64,000 nucleotides of DNA from Mycobacterium gordonae (GCF_017086405.1 NZ_CP070973.1:5178739-5242738); one strand, 5' to 3'. Counted from the stretch's first letter, positions 50,922 through 60,535 are shown. Notes: generated by a model from the letters alone, not told the origin. Translations and numbers: made by a program.

Positions 50922-52157
50922 ATGACGCTCAGCACCAACCAAGAGGGCGCGCCGGTCGCGCTCGACTTCACCGGTGAGAACAGTCCCTACCCGTTCTTCG
51001 AGCACATGCGCCAGACCGACCCGGTGTGGCACGGCGGACTGATGGACACTGAGCAGGTGCCGGAGGAACTGCGGCCCAGCGACGAGTGGGTGTTGTTCGG
51101 CTACGACGACGTATTCCGGGGCTTCCGCGACGACGCGACGTTCACCTCGGCCAAATATGACGAGACCATCGGATTGGTGATGGGCCACACCATCCTGGCG
51201 ATGGGCGGCAAGGAGCACCATGACCATCGCAGCCTGGTGGCTAAGGCGTTCCGTGCCACTGCCCTGGAGCGCTGGGAGCCCTCGGTCATCGGGCCGGTGT
51301 GTGACCAGCTGATCGACGAGATCAAACAGGATGGCCACGCCGACCTGGTGAAGGCGCTGACCTTCGAGTTCCCCACCCGCATAATCTCCGAATTGCTCGG
51401 ACTGCCAAGGGAAGACCTCGACATGTTCCGCCGGCTGTCGATGGACCTGATCTCGATCTCCAGCGACATCATGGCTGGGCTGACCGCGGCCGGTGAGTTG
51501 CACGGCTACTTCCTGAATCAGGTGGAACAGCGTCGGCGCAAGCTCACCGACGACATCATCGGCGACCTGGTGGCCGCCGAGATCGATGGCGAGAAGCTGA
51601 CCGACGAGGCCATCATCGCGTTCTTGCGGCTGCTGTTGCCGGCCGGGCTGGAAACCACTTATCGTTCGTCGGGAAATCTGCTGTACGCGCTGCTGACCAA
51701 TCCCGAGCAGTTGGAGATGGTATACCGGGACCGGTCGCTGATACCGGTGGCGATGGAAGAAGGCCTGCGTTATGAAACCCCGCTGACGATGGTCATGAGG
51801 ACCACCACCCGCGAAATCGAGCTGGGCGGCAAGACGATTCCGGCCGGTGCGCAGATCGACATGTGTATGGGCTCAGCTAACCGCGACGAAACCCGTTGGA
51901 CCGAACCGAATATCTTCGACCTCAGCCGCCCGCGCCAGGCACACATCGCCTTCGCCGGCGGCATCCACATGTGCCTGGGCATGCACCTGGCCCGCCTGGA
52001 GACGCGGGTGATGCTCAACAGCCTGTTCGACAGAGTCGACGAGTTGCGGTTCGTCCCCGACGACGGCACCGGCGTCGAGTCCAAGATCGTCGGACTCGTC
52101 TTCCGCTCTCCCAACAAGCTTCCCGTCTCCTTTAGCCCCATGAACAGTCGAGCATGA
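50922..52157 (+). CDS. Cytochrome P450
   Basis: 411 residues. The heme loop is FAGGIHMCLGMHLARLE with the Cys ligand. The I-helix oxygen-binding motif is LLLPAGLETTYRS, and the K-helix ExxR is EEGLRYE. Soluble bacterial class. The ATG follows GGAGG. Its stop overlaps the alcohol dehydrogenase start (ATGA). The order hydroxylase then dehydrogenase suggests a substrate is hydroxylated and the alcohol then oxidised. Substrate unknown. Confidence 0.92.
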   Translation: MTLSTNQEGAPVALDFTGENSPYPFFEHMRQTDPVWHGGLMDTEQVPEELRPSDEWVLFGYDDVFRGFRDDATFTSAKYDETIGLVMGHTILAMGGKEHHDHRSLVAKAFRATALERWEPSVIGPVCDQLIDEIKQDGHADLVKALTFEFPTRIISELLGLPREDLDMFRRLSMDLISISSDIMAGLTAAGELHGYFLNQVEQRRRKLTDDIIGDLVAAEIDGEKLTDEAIIAFLRLLLPAGLETTYRSSGNLLYALLTNPEQLEMVYRDRSLIPVAMEEGLRYETPLTMVMRTTTREIELGGKTIPAGAQIDMCMGSANRDETRWTEPNIFDLSRPRQAHIAFAGGIHMCLGMHLARLETRVMLNSLFDRVDELRFVPDDGTGVESKIVGLVFRSPNKLPVSFSPMNSRA

Positions 52158-53308
52158 AAAGCCGCGCGGCGATCCTGCATGGCATCGGCGGCCCGTGGTC
52201 GGTCGAAGACTTCGAACTCGACCCACCGCGGGCCGGCGAGGCGCTGGTCGAAATGGCCGCGGCGGGGCTGTGCCACTCCGACGATCACATCCTCAAGGGC
52301 GACATGTCGGCGCCCAACGAGGTGATGAAGGCCATGGGGTTGCCGACCATGTTCCCGATGATCGGCGGCCACGAGGGCTCGGGCATCGTGCGTGAAGTCG
52401 GGCCCGGCGTCACCGATTTCGAGGTGGGCGACCACGTGGTGATGTCGTTCGTCGCTGTCTGCGGCCAGTGCCGCTGGTGCGCCACCGGCATGGAGTATCT
52501 GTGCGACACCGGCATCGGCACCATGATCCCGGGCATGCCGACCGACGGCACCTTCCGTCATCACACCGCCGACGGCAAACCCCTCGGCCACCTGGCGAAG
52601 GTCGGTGCGTTCGCCAAACACACTGTGGTGTCGGTGAACTCGTTGATCAAGATCGAGCGTGACCTGCCGCTGGTGCCCAGCGCACTGCTGTCGTGCGCGA
52701 TTCCGACGGGCTACGGCTCGGCCGCCAACCGGGCTGGGGTGCGCGGCGGCGACACCGTCGTCGTCATCGGGGCCGGCGGCATCGGCACCGGCGCGATCCA
52801 GGGTGCCCGCATCAACGGCGCCGCGCAGATCATCGCTGTCGATCCGGTCGAGTTCAAACAGAAGTCCGCCTTGCAGTTCGGCGCGACGCACAGCGTCGCA
52901 TCGGTGACTGAGGCCGCCGACCTGGTGCGCGGCCTCACCCACGGGGTGATGGCCGACTCGGTGGTGGTATCGCCGTCGCTGATCACGCCCGATGACGTGC
53001 GAGACGCAGTAGCCCTGACCCGAAAGGGCGGCACCTGTGTGCTCACCGGCATGACATCGCAATTGACGCATTCGGTCAACATCAACCTGCAGGACTTCAT
53101 CCTGATGAACAAGACGTTGGCAGGCACCATCTTCGGCTCGTGCAACGGCAAGGCCGACATCGCCAGGTTGGCCCGGCTTTACCAGACCGGGCAGCTGCAA
53201 CTCGATGAGATGATCACCAGGCGCTACCGGCTGGACGACATCAACCAGGCCTACGCGGACCTGCTGAACGGCGAAATTGTCCGGGGCGTCATCGATTACG
53301 GGCTCTAG
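52154..53308 (+). CDS. Zinc-dependent alcohol dehydrogenase (NDMA-type family)
   Basis: 384 residues. Catalytic zinc motif: GLCHSDDH and GGHEGSGIVREVG. The structural zinc cysteines are in CGQCRWCATGMEYLC. The NAD-binding fold has VVVIGAGGIGTGAIQGA. The sequence style is that of mycobacterial NDMA-dependent alcohol dehydrogenases, which hold their nicotinamide tightly and use unusual redox partners. Co-translated with the P450. Confidence 0.88.
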   Translation: MKSRAAILHGIGGPWSVEDFELDPPRAGEALVEMAAAGLCHSDDHILKGDMSAPNEVMKAMGLPTMFPMIGGHEGSGIVREVGPGVTDFEVGDHVVMSFVAVCGQCRWCATGMEYLCDTGIGTMIPGMPTDGTFRHHTADGKPLGHLAKVGAFAKHTVVSVNSLIKIERDLPLVPSALLSCAIPTGYGSAANRAGVRGGDTVVVIGAGGIGTGAIQGARINGAAQIIAVDPVEFKQKSALQFGATHSVASVTEAADLVRGLTHGVMADSVVVSPSLITPDDVRDAVALTRKGGTCVLTGMTSQLTHSVNINLQDFILMNKTLAGTIFGSCNGKADIARLARLYQTGQLQLDEMITRRYRLDDINQAYADLLNGEIVRGVIDYGL

Positions 53309-53379
53309 TCGGCGTCCGTTGCCGCCGAGTGTCGATGTCGCTACGCGACACGCAGGTGTCGTCAGAGTCGCGGACGGCG

Positions 53380-54171
53380 TTACGCTTCGTTTCCCTGCTG
53401 TTTTGCCTTATGCAGCTCTTGCAGCTTCTTGAGCCGCATCAGCTTCTCGACCTGACCGTAGGCGTCGATCGGGCTGTGCAGCGACAGTCCACCGTCGGCG
53501 TGCAGCACTTGCCCTGTCACCCATGACATTTCGAGAACGCCCACGATGGCCTGCGCCACGTCACCGGGCTCCCCTAGCCGGCGCAGCGCGGTCCGCTTGG
53601 ACATGCCCTCGACCCAGGCGGGCCACTTTTCGGCGTCGGGCAGCATCGGGGTGCGGGTGACGCCGGGCCCGACGGCGTTGACGCGGATGCCGTGCACACC
53701 CCACTCCACCGCCGCGACCTTTACCAGCATGTCCAGGCCGGCCTTCGATACGCAGTAGGCCCCCATGTCCCGGTCCGCGACGGTGCCGCTGATGCTGGAG
53801 ACGACCACGATCGAGCCCTGGACTTCGGCGTCGACCATGGCCTGCGCGGCCGCCCGGATGGTGTAGAAGGTGCCCGTCAGATTCACCGAAAGTACCCGTT
53901 GCCATTCGGCCGGATCGATGGCCAGCAGCAGCCCGGACGAGCCGATCCCTGCCGAGGCCACCACCCGGGTCGGTACCCCGTGCTGGCGGACGGTCTGCTC
54001 CATCGCCGCCGTTACCGCATCGAGATCGCTGATGTCGCAATCGATGTCGCCGCCGGTGACGTCCCAGACCACGACGTCGTGGCCGGCATCGCGCAGCATC
54101 GCGGCGGCTTCCCGGCCGATGCCTGACCCGCCGCCGGTCACCAGGGCCACCGATGCGCCGGAGGCACTCAT
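53380..54171 (-). CDS. Short-chain dehydrogenase/reductase
   Basis: 263 residues. The NAD(P) motif is VTGGGSGIGREAA; the acidic residue after beta-2 favours NAD. The catalytic set is SSISGTVADRDMGAYCVSKAG (Ser, Tyr-x-x-x-Lys). The C-terminal tail is charged and longer than in minimal SDRs. Start overlaps the VOC gene stop (ATGA). Last gene of a minus-strand five-gene run. Confidence 0.85.
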   Translation of the reverse strand: MSASGASVALVTGGGSGIGREAAAMLRDAGHDVVVWDVTGGDIDCDISDLDAVTAAMEQTVRQHGVPTRVVASAGIGSSGLLLAIDPAEWQRVLSVNLTGTFYTIRAAAQAMVDAEVQGSIVVVSSISGTVADRDMGAYCVSKAGLDMLVKVAAVEWGVHGIRVNAVGPGVTRTPMLPDAEKWPAWVEGMSKRTALRRLGEPGDVAQAIVGVLEMSWVTGQVLHADGGLSLHSPIDAYGQVEKLMRLKKLQELHKAKQQGNEA

Positions 54172-54608
54172 GCGGCGGGTCCGATCAACTCGACCAGCAC
54201 GCCGTCCGGCGCGTTGATCACCGCCATGGGAACGGTCTTGCCCGCCGGGGCGGGCATGGTGATCTGCCGAACGCCGTCGGTGAATCCCAGGTCGGCCAAC
54301 GTGGACAGGGTGGGCGCCACCTCGCGCTGCAGGGAGAGCAGGAAGAACCCGTGCCGGGGCCCCGAGTACTCATGCGACGCCTCATCGGCACCGGACAACT
54401 CCACCAACTCGACGATGCCGCCGTCGGGCGCCTGGGGGTCCCCCAGGAAGATCGATCTCAACTGATCCGTCTTGGCCCCGAACAACTCTGGCCAGTCGCC
54501 GGTGAAGGTGTGGTCGAACAACTCGGTCAGCCCCAGCCCGTCCCGCCAGAAGCGCAGCGAACGCCCCACGTCGGCGGTACAGATCGCGGCGTGATGAACA
54601 CCCAGCAC
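54168..54608 (-). CDS. VOC/glyoxalase-family protein
   Basis: 146 residues, two beta-alpha-beta-beta-beta repeats of the vicinal-oxygen-chelate fold: VHHAAICTADVGRSLRFWRD at the start and VPMAVINAPDGVLVELIG at the end. The early His and late Glu can bind metal. GTG start. Family members include ring-cleaving dioxygenases, epimerases and lyases; exact reaction unknown. Confidence 0.78.
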   Translation of the reverse strand: MLGVHHAAICTADVGRSLRFWRDGLGLTELFDHTFTGDWPELFGAKTDQLRSIFLGDPQAPDGGIVELVELSGADEASHEYSGPRHGFFLLSLQREVAPTLSTLADLGFTDGVRQITMPAPAGKTVPMAVINAPDGVLVELIGPAA

Positions 54609-54671
54609 GAATTCCCCTTCCGGTAGCGCAACCAGTATTACCGCCCCCGCGGCGACACCCGGACAGCGACC

Positions 54672-55508
54672 CTAAGTCCGGGACAGCGCGGCCAGCGTGC
54701 GATCCCACAGTTCGCCGGCCAGGACGGGGTTGTACGCCGCGCGGTTGGCCTTGGCGACCTTGTGCTTGGAGTAGTACTCCCCTGGCTGCCAGTCGACACC
54801 GGGAGCGCTTGAGGCCAGCCAGACCAGCTGTTCGGCCCCCTGGTCCACGGTGGCGGTGAATCGCGCCGTCACCGGAACATAGTTCTTCATGAACCGCAGG
54901 AACCGCGAGCCAGAGGCGTCGCCGAAGTTGGAGTTGACGTAACCGGGATGAAAGGTCGCCGCCGACACGCCGCTGTCATGGTAGCGGCGGTGTAATTCCT
55001 TGGTGAACAAAACGATTGCCAGTTTGGTAAGCGCGTACGCGATGCCGGGGCGGCGCGCGGCGGTGCGCTCCAGGTCGGTGATCGTGACTTTCGGCAGTAG
55101 CCGCTGCGAGGAGCTGGTGGTGTTGACGACGGTCGCGCGGGAGTCCACGAGCATGTCCAGCAGCTGCGTGGTGAGCAGGAACGGCGCCAGGTAGTTGACC
55201 TGGTACGTCTTCTCCAGGCCGTCCGACGTCATCTCGAGCTCGCGGCACATGCCGCCGGCGTTGTTGGCCAGTACGTCGATGCGTGCGTACTCACAGCGGA
55301 TCTTGTCCGCCAGCGCACGCACCTGCGACAGGTCGGCGAAGTCGGCGACGAAATAATCCGCGCCCAGTTCCTGCGCCACCGCGGTCGTCTTGCTCTGTGA
55401 GCGTCCCACCACGACAACGTTGTTCTGGCCGCTCCGGCTCAACTGCCGAGCGGCCGCAGCGCCGATGCCGTCACTGGCACCCGTGATGACAATCGTCCTG
55501 CGCGTCAT
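54672..55508 (-). CDS. Short-chain dehydrogenase/reductase (retinol-dehydrogenase-like)
   Basis: 278 residues. ITGASDGIGAAAARQL is the cofactor motif, with VVVGRSQSK following, which favours NADP. NNAGG and YALTKLAIVLFTKEL supply the active Tyr-x-x-x-Lys; the Ser lies in VVNTTSSSQRL. The C-terminal segment (LVWLASSAPGVDWQPGEYYS) is typical of the RDH-like group. Starts 12 nt after the P450 gene stop. Confidence 0.83.
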   Translation of the reverse strand: MTRRTIVITGASDGIGAAAARQLSRSGQNNVVVVGRSQSKTTAVAQELGADYFVADFADLSQVRALADKIRCEYARIDVLANNAGGMCRELEMTSDGLEKTYQVNYLAPFLLTTQLLDMLVDSRATVVNTTSSSQRLLPKVTITDLERTAARRPGIAYALTKLAIVLFTKELHRRYHDSGVSAATFHPGYVNSNFGDASGSRFLRFMKNYVPVTARFTATVDQGAEQLVWLASSAPGVDWQPGEYYSKHKVAKANRAAYNPVLAGELWDRTLAALSRT

Positions 55509-55520
55509 ATCGGAGGCATC

Positions 55521-56756
55521 CTATGACAGTGAGTACCGAACGGGCAGATGCTTGAGACCCCCCACGAACGTCGCGGCGACGAGTTGCGGATCACCGGCCA
55601 ACTCGATGGACTCCAGTCGAGGCAACAACTCGCTGAAGAAGCTGCCGACTTCCATCCGGGCCAGCGCCGCTCCCATGCAGAAGTGCACACCATATCCGAA
55701 GGCGAGATGTTTGTTGGGCTCACGCCCGACGTCGAAGCGGAACGAGTCGTCGAACACGTCCTCGTCGCGATTGGCCGACACATACGAAAGCAACACCGAT
55801 TCGCCGGCTGCGACAGGTACGCCGCGCACCACGGTGTCGCGGGCGGCGGTGCGCATGAAATGCCGGACGGGAGTGACCCAGCGGATCATCTCCTCGGTGG
55901 CGCGCGGCATCAGGTCGAGACTGTCCCGCAGACGCCGCAGCTGATCCGGGTTTTCCACCAGCGCGTGCAGGCCGCCGGAAATCGTGGCACTGGTGGTGTC
56001 GTGTCCGGCGGTGGCGACGATCAGGTAGTACGAGACGGTTTCGATATCCGACAGTGGTTCGCCGTCGATGCGGGCATTGGCGATCGCGGACGACAGATCG
56101 TCCGTCGGGTTCTCGCGGCGCGCGGCTGTGACGCCGTTGAAGTAGCTGAACATATCCAGCAGGGCCGGCAACTGGTCTTCGGTCGTGGTGCCGCGCTTGT
56201 ACTCGCTGTCGTCGCTGCCGAACAGTTCCTGGGTCAGCTTGAGCATCCGGGGGAAGTCCGCCTCCGGTATGCCGAGCAGCGACATGATCACGTAGAGCGG
56301 GAAATTCACCGCGACCTCTTGGACGAAGTCGCATTCCGGGCCGACCGCCATCATCTTGTCGACGTAGATCCTGGCCAGCTCATCGACGCGAATCTTGAGC
56401 GCGCGCATGGCTTTCGGGCGGAACCAGTCCGAACCGATGGCTCGCACCACCCGGTGTTGCGGATCGTCGAGGTGGATCAGGGTGCGCACGCCGGAGGCGG
56501 CCTGCAGCTCGTCGCCCTCGATGGTCGCCAGCACCGGCCGGGGCCAGTTGGTGAACACCGCGTTGTTGCGCTCGATGTCCATGACGTCGGCGTACTTGGT
56601 GATCGCCCAGAACGGCCGGTAGCCGGGCACGTCCACCCGGCACACCGGCGCATTGGCGCGCAGGTGGGTGAGACCGGCGTGTAGCCGTTGCTCGTCGGTG
56701 TAGGCCTGCGGGTCTGCCAGCAGTCTGGCGGCCTCATCCATCGTCGGCGCGCTCAC
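55521..56756 (-). CDS. Cytochrome P450 (second)
   Basis: 411 residues. Heme loop FGYGVHFCMGAALARME, I-helix VATAGHDTTSATIS and K-helix TEEMIRW. More canonical in the I-helix (AGHDTT) than the P450 at 50922. Its start overlaps the stop of the luciferase-like gene. In an operon with that enzyme, two SDRs and a VOC protein. Confidence 0.92.
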   Translation of the reverse strand: MSAPTMDEAARLLADPQAYTDEQRLHAGLTHLRANAPVCRVDVPGYRPFWAITKYADVMDIERNNAVFTNWPRPVLATIEGDELQAASGVRTLIHLDDPQHRVVRAIGSDWFRPKAMRALKIRVDELARIYVDKMMAVGPECDFVQEVAVNFPLYVIMSLLGIPEADFPRMLKLTQELFGSDDSEYKRGTTTEDQLPALLDMFSYFNGVTAARRENPTDDLSSAIANARIDGEPLSDIETVSYYLIVATAGHDTTSATISGGLHALVENPDQLRRLRDSLDLMPRATEEMIRWVTPVRHFMRTAARDTVVRGVPVAAGESVLLSYVSANRDEDVFDDSFRFDVGREPNKHLAFGYGVHFCMGAALARMEVGSFFSELLPRLESIELAGDPQLVAATFVGGLKHLPVRYSLS

Positions 56757-57772
56757 CGGCGAAAGTCCTTCAACGCCAGCCGAACACAGTCCGGTGAGGC
56801 GGCATAGAAAATCGGCAGCACCCGGTCGGTGACCCCGTCACACCGGGCACGCAGGGCGGCGCCGACGTGCTCGACCGGGCCGACCACCGCGAAGGTACCC
56901 AGGATCTCGTCATCGATAAGCGAGCCCATGGTGTTCCACTCACCCTCCTTGGAAAGGCGGTGCAGTTCCTCGTGCAGATCGCCCCAGCCGTGCAGTTCGA
57001 GCACCTTGCGGTACGCAGGGGTGGACCCGTAGAACGCGATCTGCTTTCGAGTGGCCGCCACGGCGGTGGCCAATTCGTTTTCCGTGCTGCCGGTGGCGAC
57101 CATCACCTCGGCCGACACCTCGAAGTCGCCGCGGGCGCGGCCGGAACGCGCGATGCCGCGCAGCAGGATCGGCATGGTCACTTCGGTGAGGTAGCGCTTC
57201 GACACCATCGGGTGGCCGAGATGCCCGTCGGCGACCTCCCCGCACATCTCGGTCATCGCCTCACCGACTGCGGCCAGAAAGATCTTCGGCGGTGGGTAGG
57301 GATGGGGCTCCGGAGTGAACATGGGGGTCATGATCTTGTGGGTGTAGAACTCACCCTCGAACCGCAGCTTGGTGCCGTCTCGCCAGGCCGACCAGATCGC
57401 CTGCAGGGCGGTCACGAACTCGCGCATCCTTCGTGCCGGATGGCTCCACGGCATGCTGAACCGCTTCTCGATGTGGGCCTGGATCTGGGTGCCCAGGCCG
57501 AGGATGAACCGGCCCTGGGAGTATGCCTGCAGGTCCCAGCCCAGGTTGGCGACGATCATCGGGTTGCGGGCGAAGGCCACCGCGATGTTGGTGCCTAGCT
57601 CGATGCGGGTGGTGTGTTCGGCGGCCAGCAGCAGCGGCAGGAACGGATCGTGGCTGGTCTCGGCGGTCCACCCGCCGTCGCAATCGGACTGTTCCAGTTC
57701 GACGGCCGCCTCGACCACCTGATCCAGCCGGTTGGGTATGCCACCGTCGATCTTGAGGCCCCCGCTCACCAT
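56753..57772 (-). CDS. Luciferase-like (probably F420-dependent) oxidoreductase
   Basis: 339 residues, LLM-fold TIM barrel. Landmarks are TRIELGTNIAVAFARNPMIV, AYSQGRFILGLGTQIQAH and a long C-terminal helical region. The LGTGI-type strand motif and mycobacterial setting favour F420 over FMN. First gene of its operon. Two direct repeats lie just upstream (57781-57832). Confidence 0.82.
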   Translation of the reverse strand: MVSGGLKIDGGIPNRLDQVVEAAVELEQSDCDGGWTAETSHDPFLPLLLAAEHTTRIELGTNIAVAFARNPMIVANLGWDLQAYSQGRFILGLGTQIQAHIEKRFSMPWSHPARRMREFVTALQAIWSAWRDGTKLRFEGEFYTHKIMTPMFTPEPHPYPPPKIFLAAVGEAMTEMCGEVADGHLGHPMVSKRYLTEVTMPILLRGIARSGRARGDFEVSAEVMVATGSTENELATAVAATRKQIAFYGSTPAYRKVLELHGWGDLHEELHRLSKEGEWNTMGSLIDDEILGTFAVVGPVEHVGAALRARCDGVTDRVLPIFYAASPDCVRLALKDFRR

Positions 57773-57780
57773 AGGGGAAA

Positions 57781-57832
57781 GCTACAGTAAGCGATTCGGT
57801 AGGGTCAACGTCAACGCGGCGCTACAGTGAGC
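57781..57832. promoter_or_regulatory. Paired 12-bp direct repeats between divergent operons
   Basis: GCTACAGTAAGC at 57781 and GCTACAGTGAGC at 57821 start exactly 40 nt apart, about four helical turns, with TCAACGTCAACG between them. They sit between the luciferase-like operon (-) and the acyl-CoA carboxylase gene (+), so a regulator binding both could control both directions. Confidence 0.5.
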
Positions 57833-57876
57833 ACTTCAGCAGCCACCGACCGCCCGGCAGCGAGTGAGGACCACGC

Positions 57877-59373
57877 ATGGCCAACTCCCAGGACTGGCAG
57901 GAGACCCTCGACGATCTTGACCGTCGCCGTCGGCACTCGCGCGGCATGGGCGGGCCGGAGCGCCTCGAGAAGCACCGCGGCAAAGGCAAACTGGACGCAC
58001 GGGCCCGTATCGGGCGACTGCTCGACCCGGGCACATTCCGGGAGATCGGCACCCTCGTCGGCGGTGACGTCGCCGCGGACGCGATTATCACCGGTTCGGG
58101 TCTGGTGCGAGGAAAGCCGGTGCTGGTGGGCGCCGAGGATTTCACGACGCTGGCCGGAAGCATCGGGCCGGGCGGCAATTCCAAGCGTTACCGGATCGCC
58201 GAACTGGCTGTGCGTGATCGGGTTCCGCTGGTGATGCTGCTCGACGGCGCGGGTTTTCGGCCCACCGGTGGGCACTACGGGCGCACGCCTACTGACCTGC
58301 TGGCCCAGACGCAATGCTCAGGTCGGGTGCCGACGGTCGCCGCAGTATTGGGGCCCTCGGCCGGACACGGCGCCCTGGTTGCCCCGGTCTGCGACTTCCG
58401 CATCATGAGCCGGCACGGCACCATCTTCACGGCTGGACCGCCGGTGGTGAAAGAGTCGACCGGAGAAGATATTTCGAAGGAGAATCTGGGCGGCCCGGAC
58501 ATCGCGTTGCCGAGCGGGGTGATCCACAACGTCGCTGATGACGACGAAACCGTGCTCGACGAGATCCGCCGCTACCTGTCGTATTTCCCGTCGAGCGCCT
58601 GGTCATACCCGGCCAGTCTGCCCGCCGACGACGCGGCAGCACCGCGGCCGACGCCGGAGTTGCTGAACATTGTCTCCCGCGACAATCGTCGCGTGTACGA
58701 CATGCGCGCGGTGCTCGACGTGGTATTCGATCACCCCGACTGGTTCGAAGTTCAACCGTCGTTCGGCAAGGCGATCATCTGCGCCCTGGCGCACCTGGGC
58801 GGGCACCCCATCGCCGTCGTCGCCAACCAGCCGCAGGTACTGGCCGGGTCGATCGACGCCGACGCCGCCGACAAGGCCGCGCACTTCATCCTGGTCGCCG
58901 ACTCCTTCCACCTGCCCATCCTGTTTCTGGCCGACAACCCGGGGATGCTGCCCGGCAGCCGCTCCGAGCGCAGCGGCGTATTACGAAGCGGCGGGAGGAT
59001 GTTCGCCGCGCAGACGGCAGCGACCACCATCAAGCTGCATCTGACGCTGCGCAAGGCCTACGGCTTCGGCTCCATGGTGATGTCGTTGCTCGGCTTCGAC
59101 CATCAGTCGGCCACCTTCGCCTATCCGGGCGCCACAATGGGCGCCATGAGCGCGGCCGCGCTCAGCCGCTCCTCGCATGCCGACGACGACCTGACGGCCA
59201 AGCTGCGTGACGCCGAGTTGCAGGCGTCCTTCCGCTCGGCCGAAGGCTTCGGCTTCGACGAACTCATCGACCCGCGGGAGACGCGGGATGCGTTGCTGGC
59301 TTCGCTGCAGCGCGCACTGTCCGCCCGACAGGTGACCGCGGAGCCGGTGACCCGCACCGTCATCCTCCCCTAG
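57877..59373 (+). CDS. Acyl-CoA carboxylase carboxyltransferase (beta) subunit
   Basis: 498 residues, two crotonase-like halves of the AccD/PCCB family. The N-terminal LDARARIGRLLDPGTFREIG motif is characteristic, as are AVLGPSAGHGALVAPVCDF in the first half and SVTK-equivalent FGSMVMSLLGFDHQSATFAY in the second. Transfers CO2 from carboxybiotin to an acyl-CoA, or works in reverse as part of degradation. No alpha (biotin) subunit is next to it, so it must use one from elsewhere. Confidence 0.85.
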   Translation: MANSQDWQETLDDLDRRRRHSRGMGGPERLEKHRGKGKLDARARIGRLLDPGTFREIGTLVGGDVAADAIITGSGLVRGKPVLVGAEDFTTLAGSIGPGGNSKRYRIAELAVRDRVPLVMLLDGAGFRPTGGHYGRTPTDLLAQTQCSGRVPTVAAVLGPSAGHGALVAPVCDFRIMSRHGTIFTAGPPVVKESTGEDISKENLGGPDIALPSGVIHNVADDDETVLDEIRRYLSYFPSSAWSYPASLPADDAAAPRPTPELLNIVSRDNRRVYDMRAVLDVVFDHPDWFEVQPSFGKAIICALAHLGGHPIAVVANQPQVLAGSIDADAADKAAHFILVADSFHLPILFLADNPGMLPGSRSERSGVLRSGGRMFAAQTAATTIKLHLTLRKAYGFGSMVMSLLGFDHQSATFAYPGATMGAMSAAALSRSSHADDDLTAKLRDAELQASFRSAEGFGFDELIDPRETRDALLASLQRALSARQVTAEPVTRTVILP

Positions 59374-59374
59374 C

Positions 59375-59421
59375 GCCGCCTGCCGCCTGCCGCCTGCCGC
59401 CTGCCGCCTGCCGCCTGCCGC
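59375..59421. repeat. Heptanucleotide tandem repeat (GCCGCCT)
   Basis: Six perfect copies of GCCGCCT plus a partial seventh (GCCGC), starting 1 nt after the carboxylase stop codon. A candidate variable-number repeat. Confidence 0.9.
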
Positions 59422-59424
59422 GAA

Positions 59425-59474
59425 CGTGCACCTAAGTACAGCGACACGCCGGCGGGCCCGGCATTTTGTGCACG
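59425..59474. terminator. Nested hairpins in convergent gap
   Basis: An outer inverted repeat CGTGCAC (59425-59431) / GTGCACG (59468-59474) encloses a GCCGG-CGGGC-CCGGC hairpin at 59448-59462 followed by ATTTT. It lies between the convergent carboxylase and luciferase-like genes and fits a bidirectional terminator. Confidence 0.55.
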
Positions 59475-59497
59475 CTCGCGCCGCCCCGAGGGGGCGA

Positions 59498-60535
59498 CTA
59501 GCCGCGGTAAGCCGCGACCACCGGCTCGAGCTCGTCGGGTGTGGCGCCGTGCAAGATCACCGCATCGGCCCCGTAGTCGAACTCGCGGCGTATCCGCTGG
59601 ACGCACTGTTGGGCCGAACCCGTCGCCGACGGCTCCAGCCATTCCTCGGGGATCAGCGTCGCGATGTGCTCGATCTGGTCCGGCGTGGCTTTGTGATCGA
59701 TTCCCCCGGCGATGGACGTGACCACCGAGTCCGTCCGAAACCGTCGCAGTACCCCGGGGTCCCAGTTGTTCGTCTGCACCATCAGGTCGCCGTAGCCCTG
59801 CAGGTAGGTGGCCAGCCGGGCGACCGTCTTTTTCAAGCGCAACGGCTCGGGCAGGTGGTCACCCACGGTCGCGAAGCACGACCACACCCGCACACTGTCC
59901 GGGTCGCGGCCCGCCTTTTCCGCCGCCGTCTTCACCGTTGCCACGCAGCGCTGCAACGTTTCCGGCGTGAAGTAGGTGTGCAGGATGACGTCGTCGAATG
60001 CGCGCCCGCCCAGCGCCAGCGTCTTGGGACCGAAGGCCACCAGCGCCAGTCGGATGTCTTCGTCGAAGTCCCGGTCCAGAAACAGGATGGGGTACTTCCC
60101 CATCGGCCCGTCGTGATTGAAGATCACTTCGCCGTGCCACAACCGGCGCATCACTTGGGCCCAGTCCTCCATCTGCGCGGTCGTCACGGCCGGGATCCCG
60201 AACGCACCATAGATTGCGGCGATGCCCCGACCGATGCCCAACGTGAACCGGCCACCGGAGAGCCGGTGCATCGTGGTCGCCCACGATCCGGTGATCAGCG
60301 GATGACGGGTGTTGTGATTGGTTGCCGCAGTGGCGATCTGCATGCGGGTGGTGACGGCGCAGGCCGCTCCCACCAGTGACGACGCCTCCTTGACGTTCCA
60401 GCGTTCCGAGATAAACGCCGTGCCGAAACCGAGTTCCTCACCGCGACGCGCCTCGACCATCAGCGTAGCCGGCCCCTCACCGCCCGCCCCCGCCAGCAGG
60501 TAGTAGCCCAGTTCGTCGAGCACCCGTTCCGTCAC
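59498..60535 (-). CDS. Luciferase-like (probably F420-dependent) oxidoreductase (second)
   Basis: About 345 residues. GFGTAFISERWNVKEASSLV, RLSGGRFTLGIGRGIAAIYG and a long helical C-terminus mark the LLM family. GTG 60535 is preferred because it overlaps the stop of the SnoaL-like gene (GTGA) and AAGGGG lies upstream; an ATG at 60562 would overlap more. Only distantly like the enzyme at 56753. Substrate unknown. Confidence 0.82.
   Translation of the reverse strand: MTERVLDELGYYLLAGAGGEGPATLMVEARRGEELGFGTAFISERWNVKEASSLVGAACAVTTRMQIATAATNHNTRHPLITGSWATTMHRLSGGRFTLGIGRGIAAIYGAFGIPAVTTAQMEDWAQVMRRLWHGEVIFNHDGPMGKYPILFLDRDFDEDIRLALVAFGPKTLALGGRAFDDVILHTYFTPETLQRCVATVKTAAEKAGRDPDSVRVWSCFATVGDHLPEPLRLKKTVARLATYLQGYGDLMVQTNNWDPGVLRRFRTDSVVTSIAGGIDHKATPDQIEHIATLIPEEWLEPSATGSAQQCVQRIRREFDYGADAVILHGATPDELEPVVAAYRG

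Noticed and set aside
55548..56684. 378-codon open frame opposite the second P450
   Set aside because: Antisense shadow; the P450 heme and I-helix motifs are on the minus strand.
59375..59421. CRISPR-like array
   Set aside because: Seven-base units without spacers; a simple tandem repeat.
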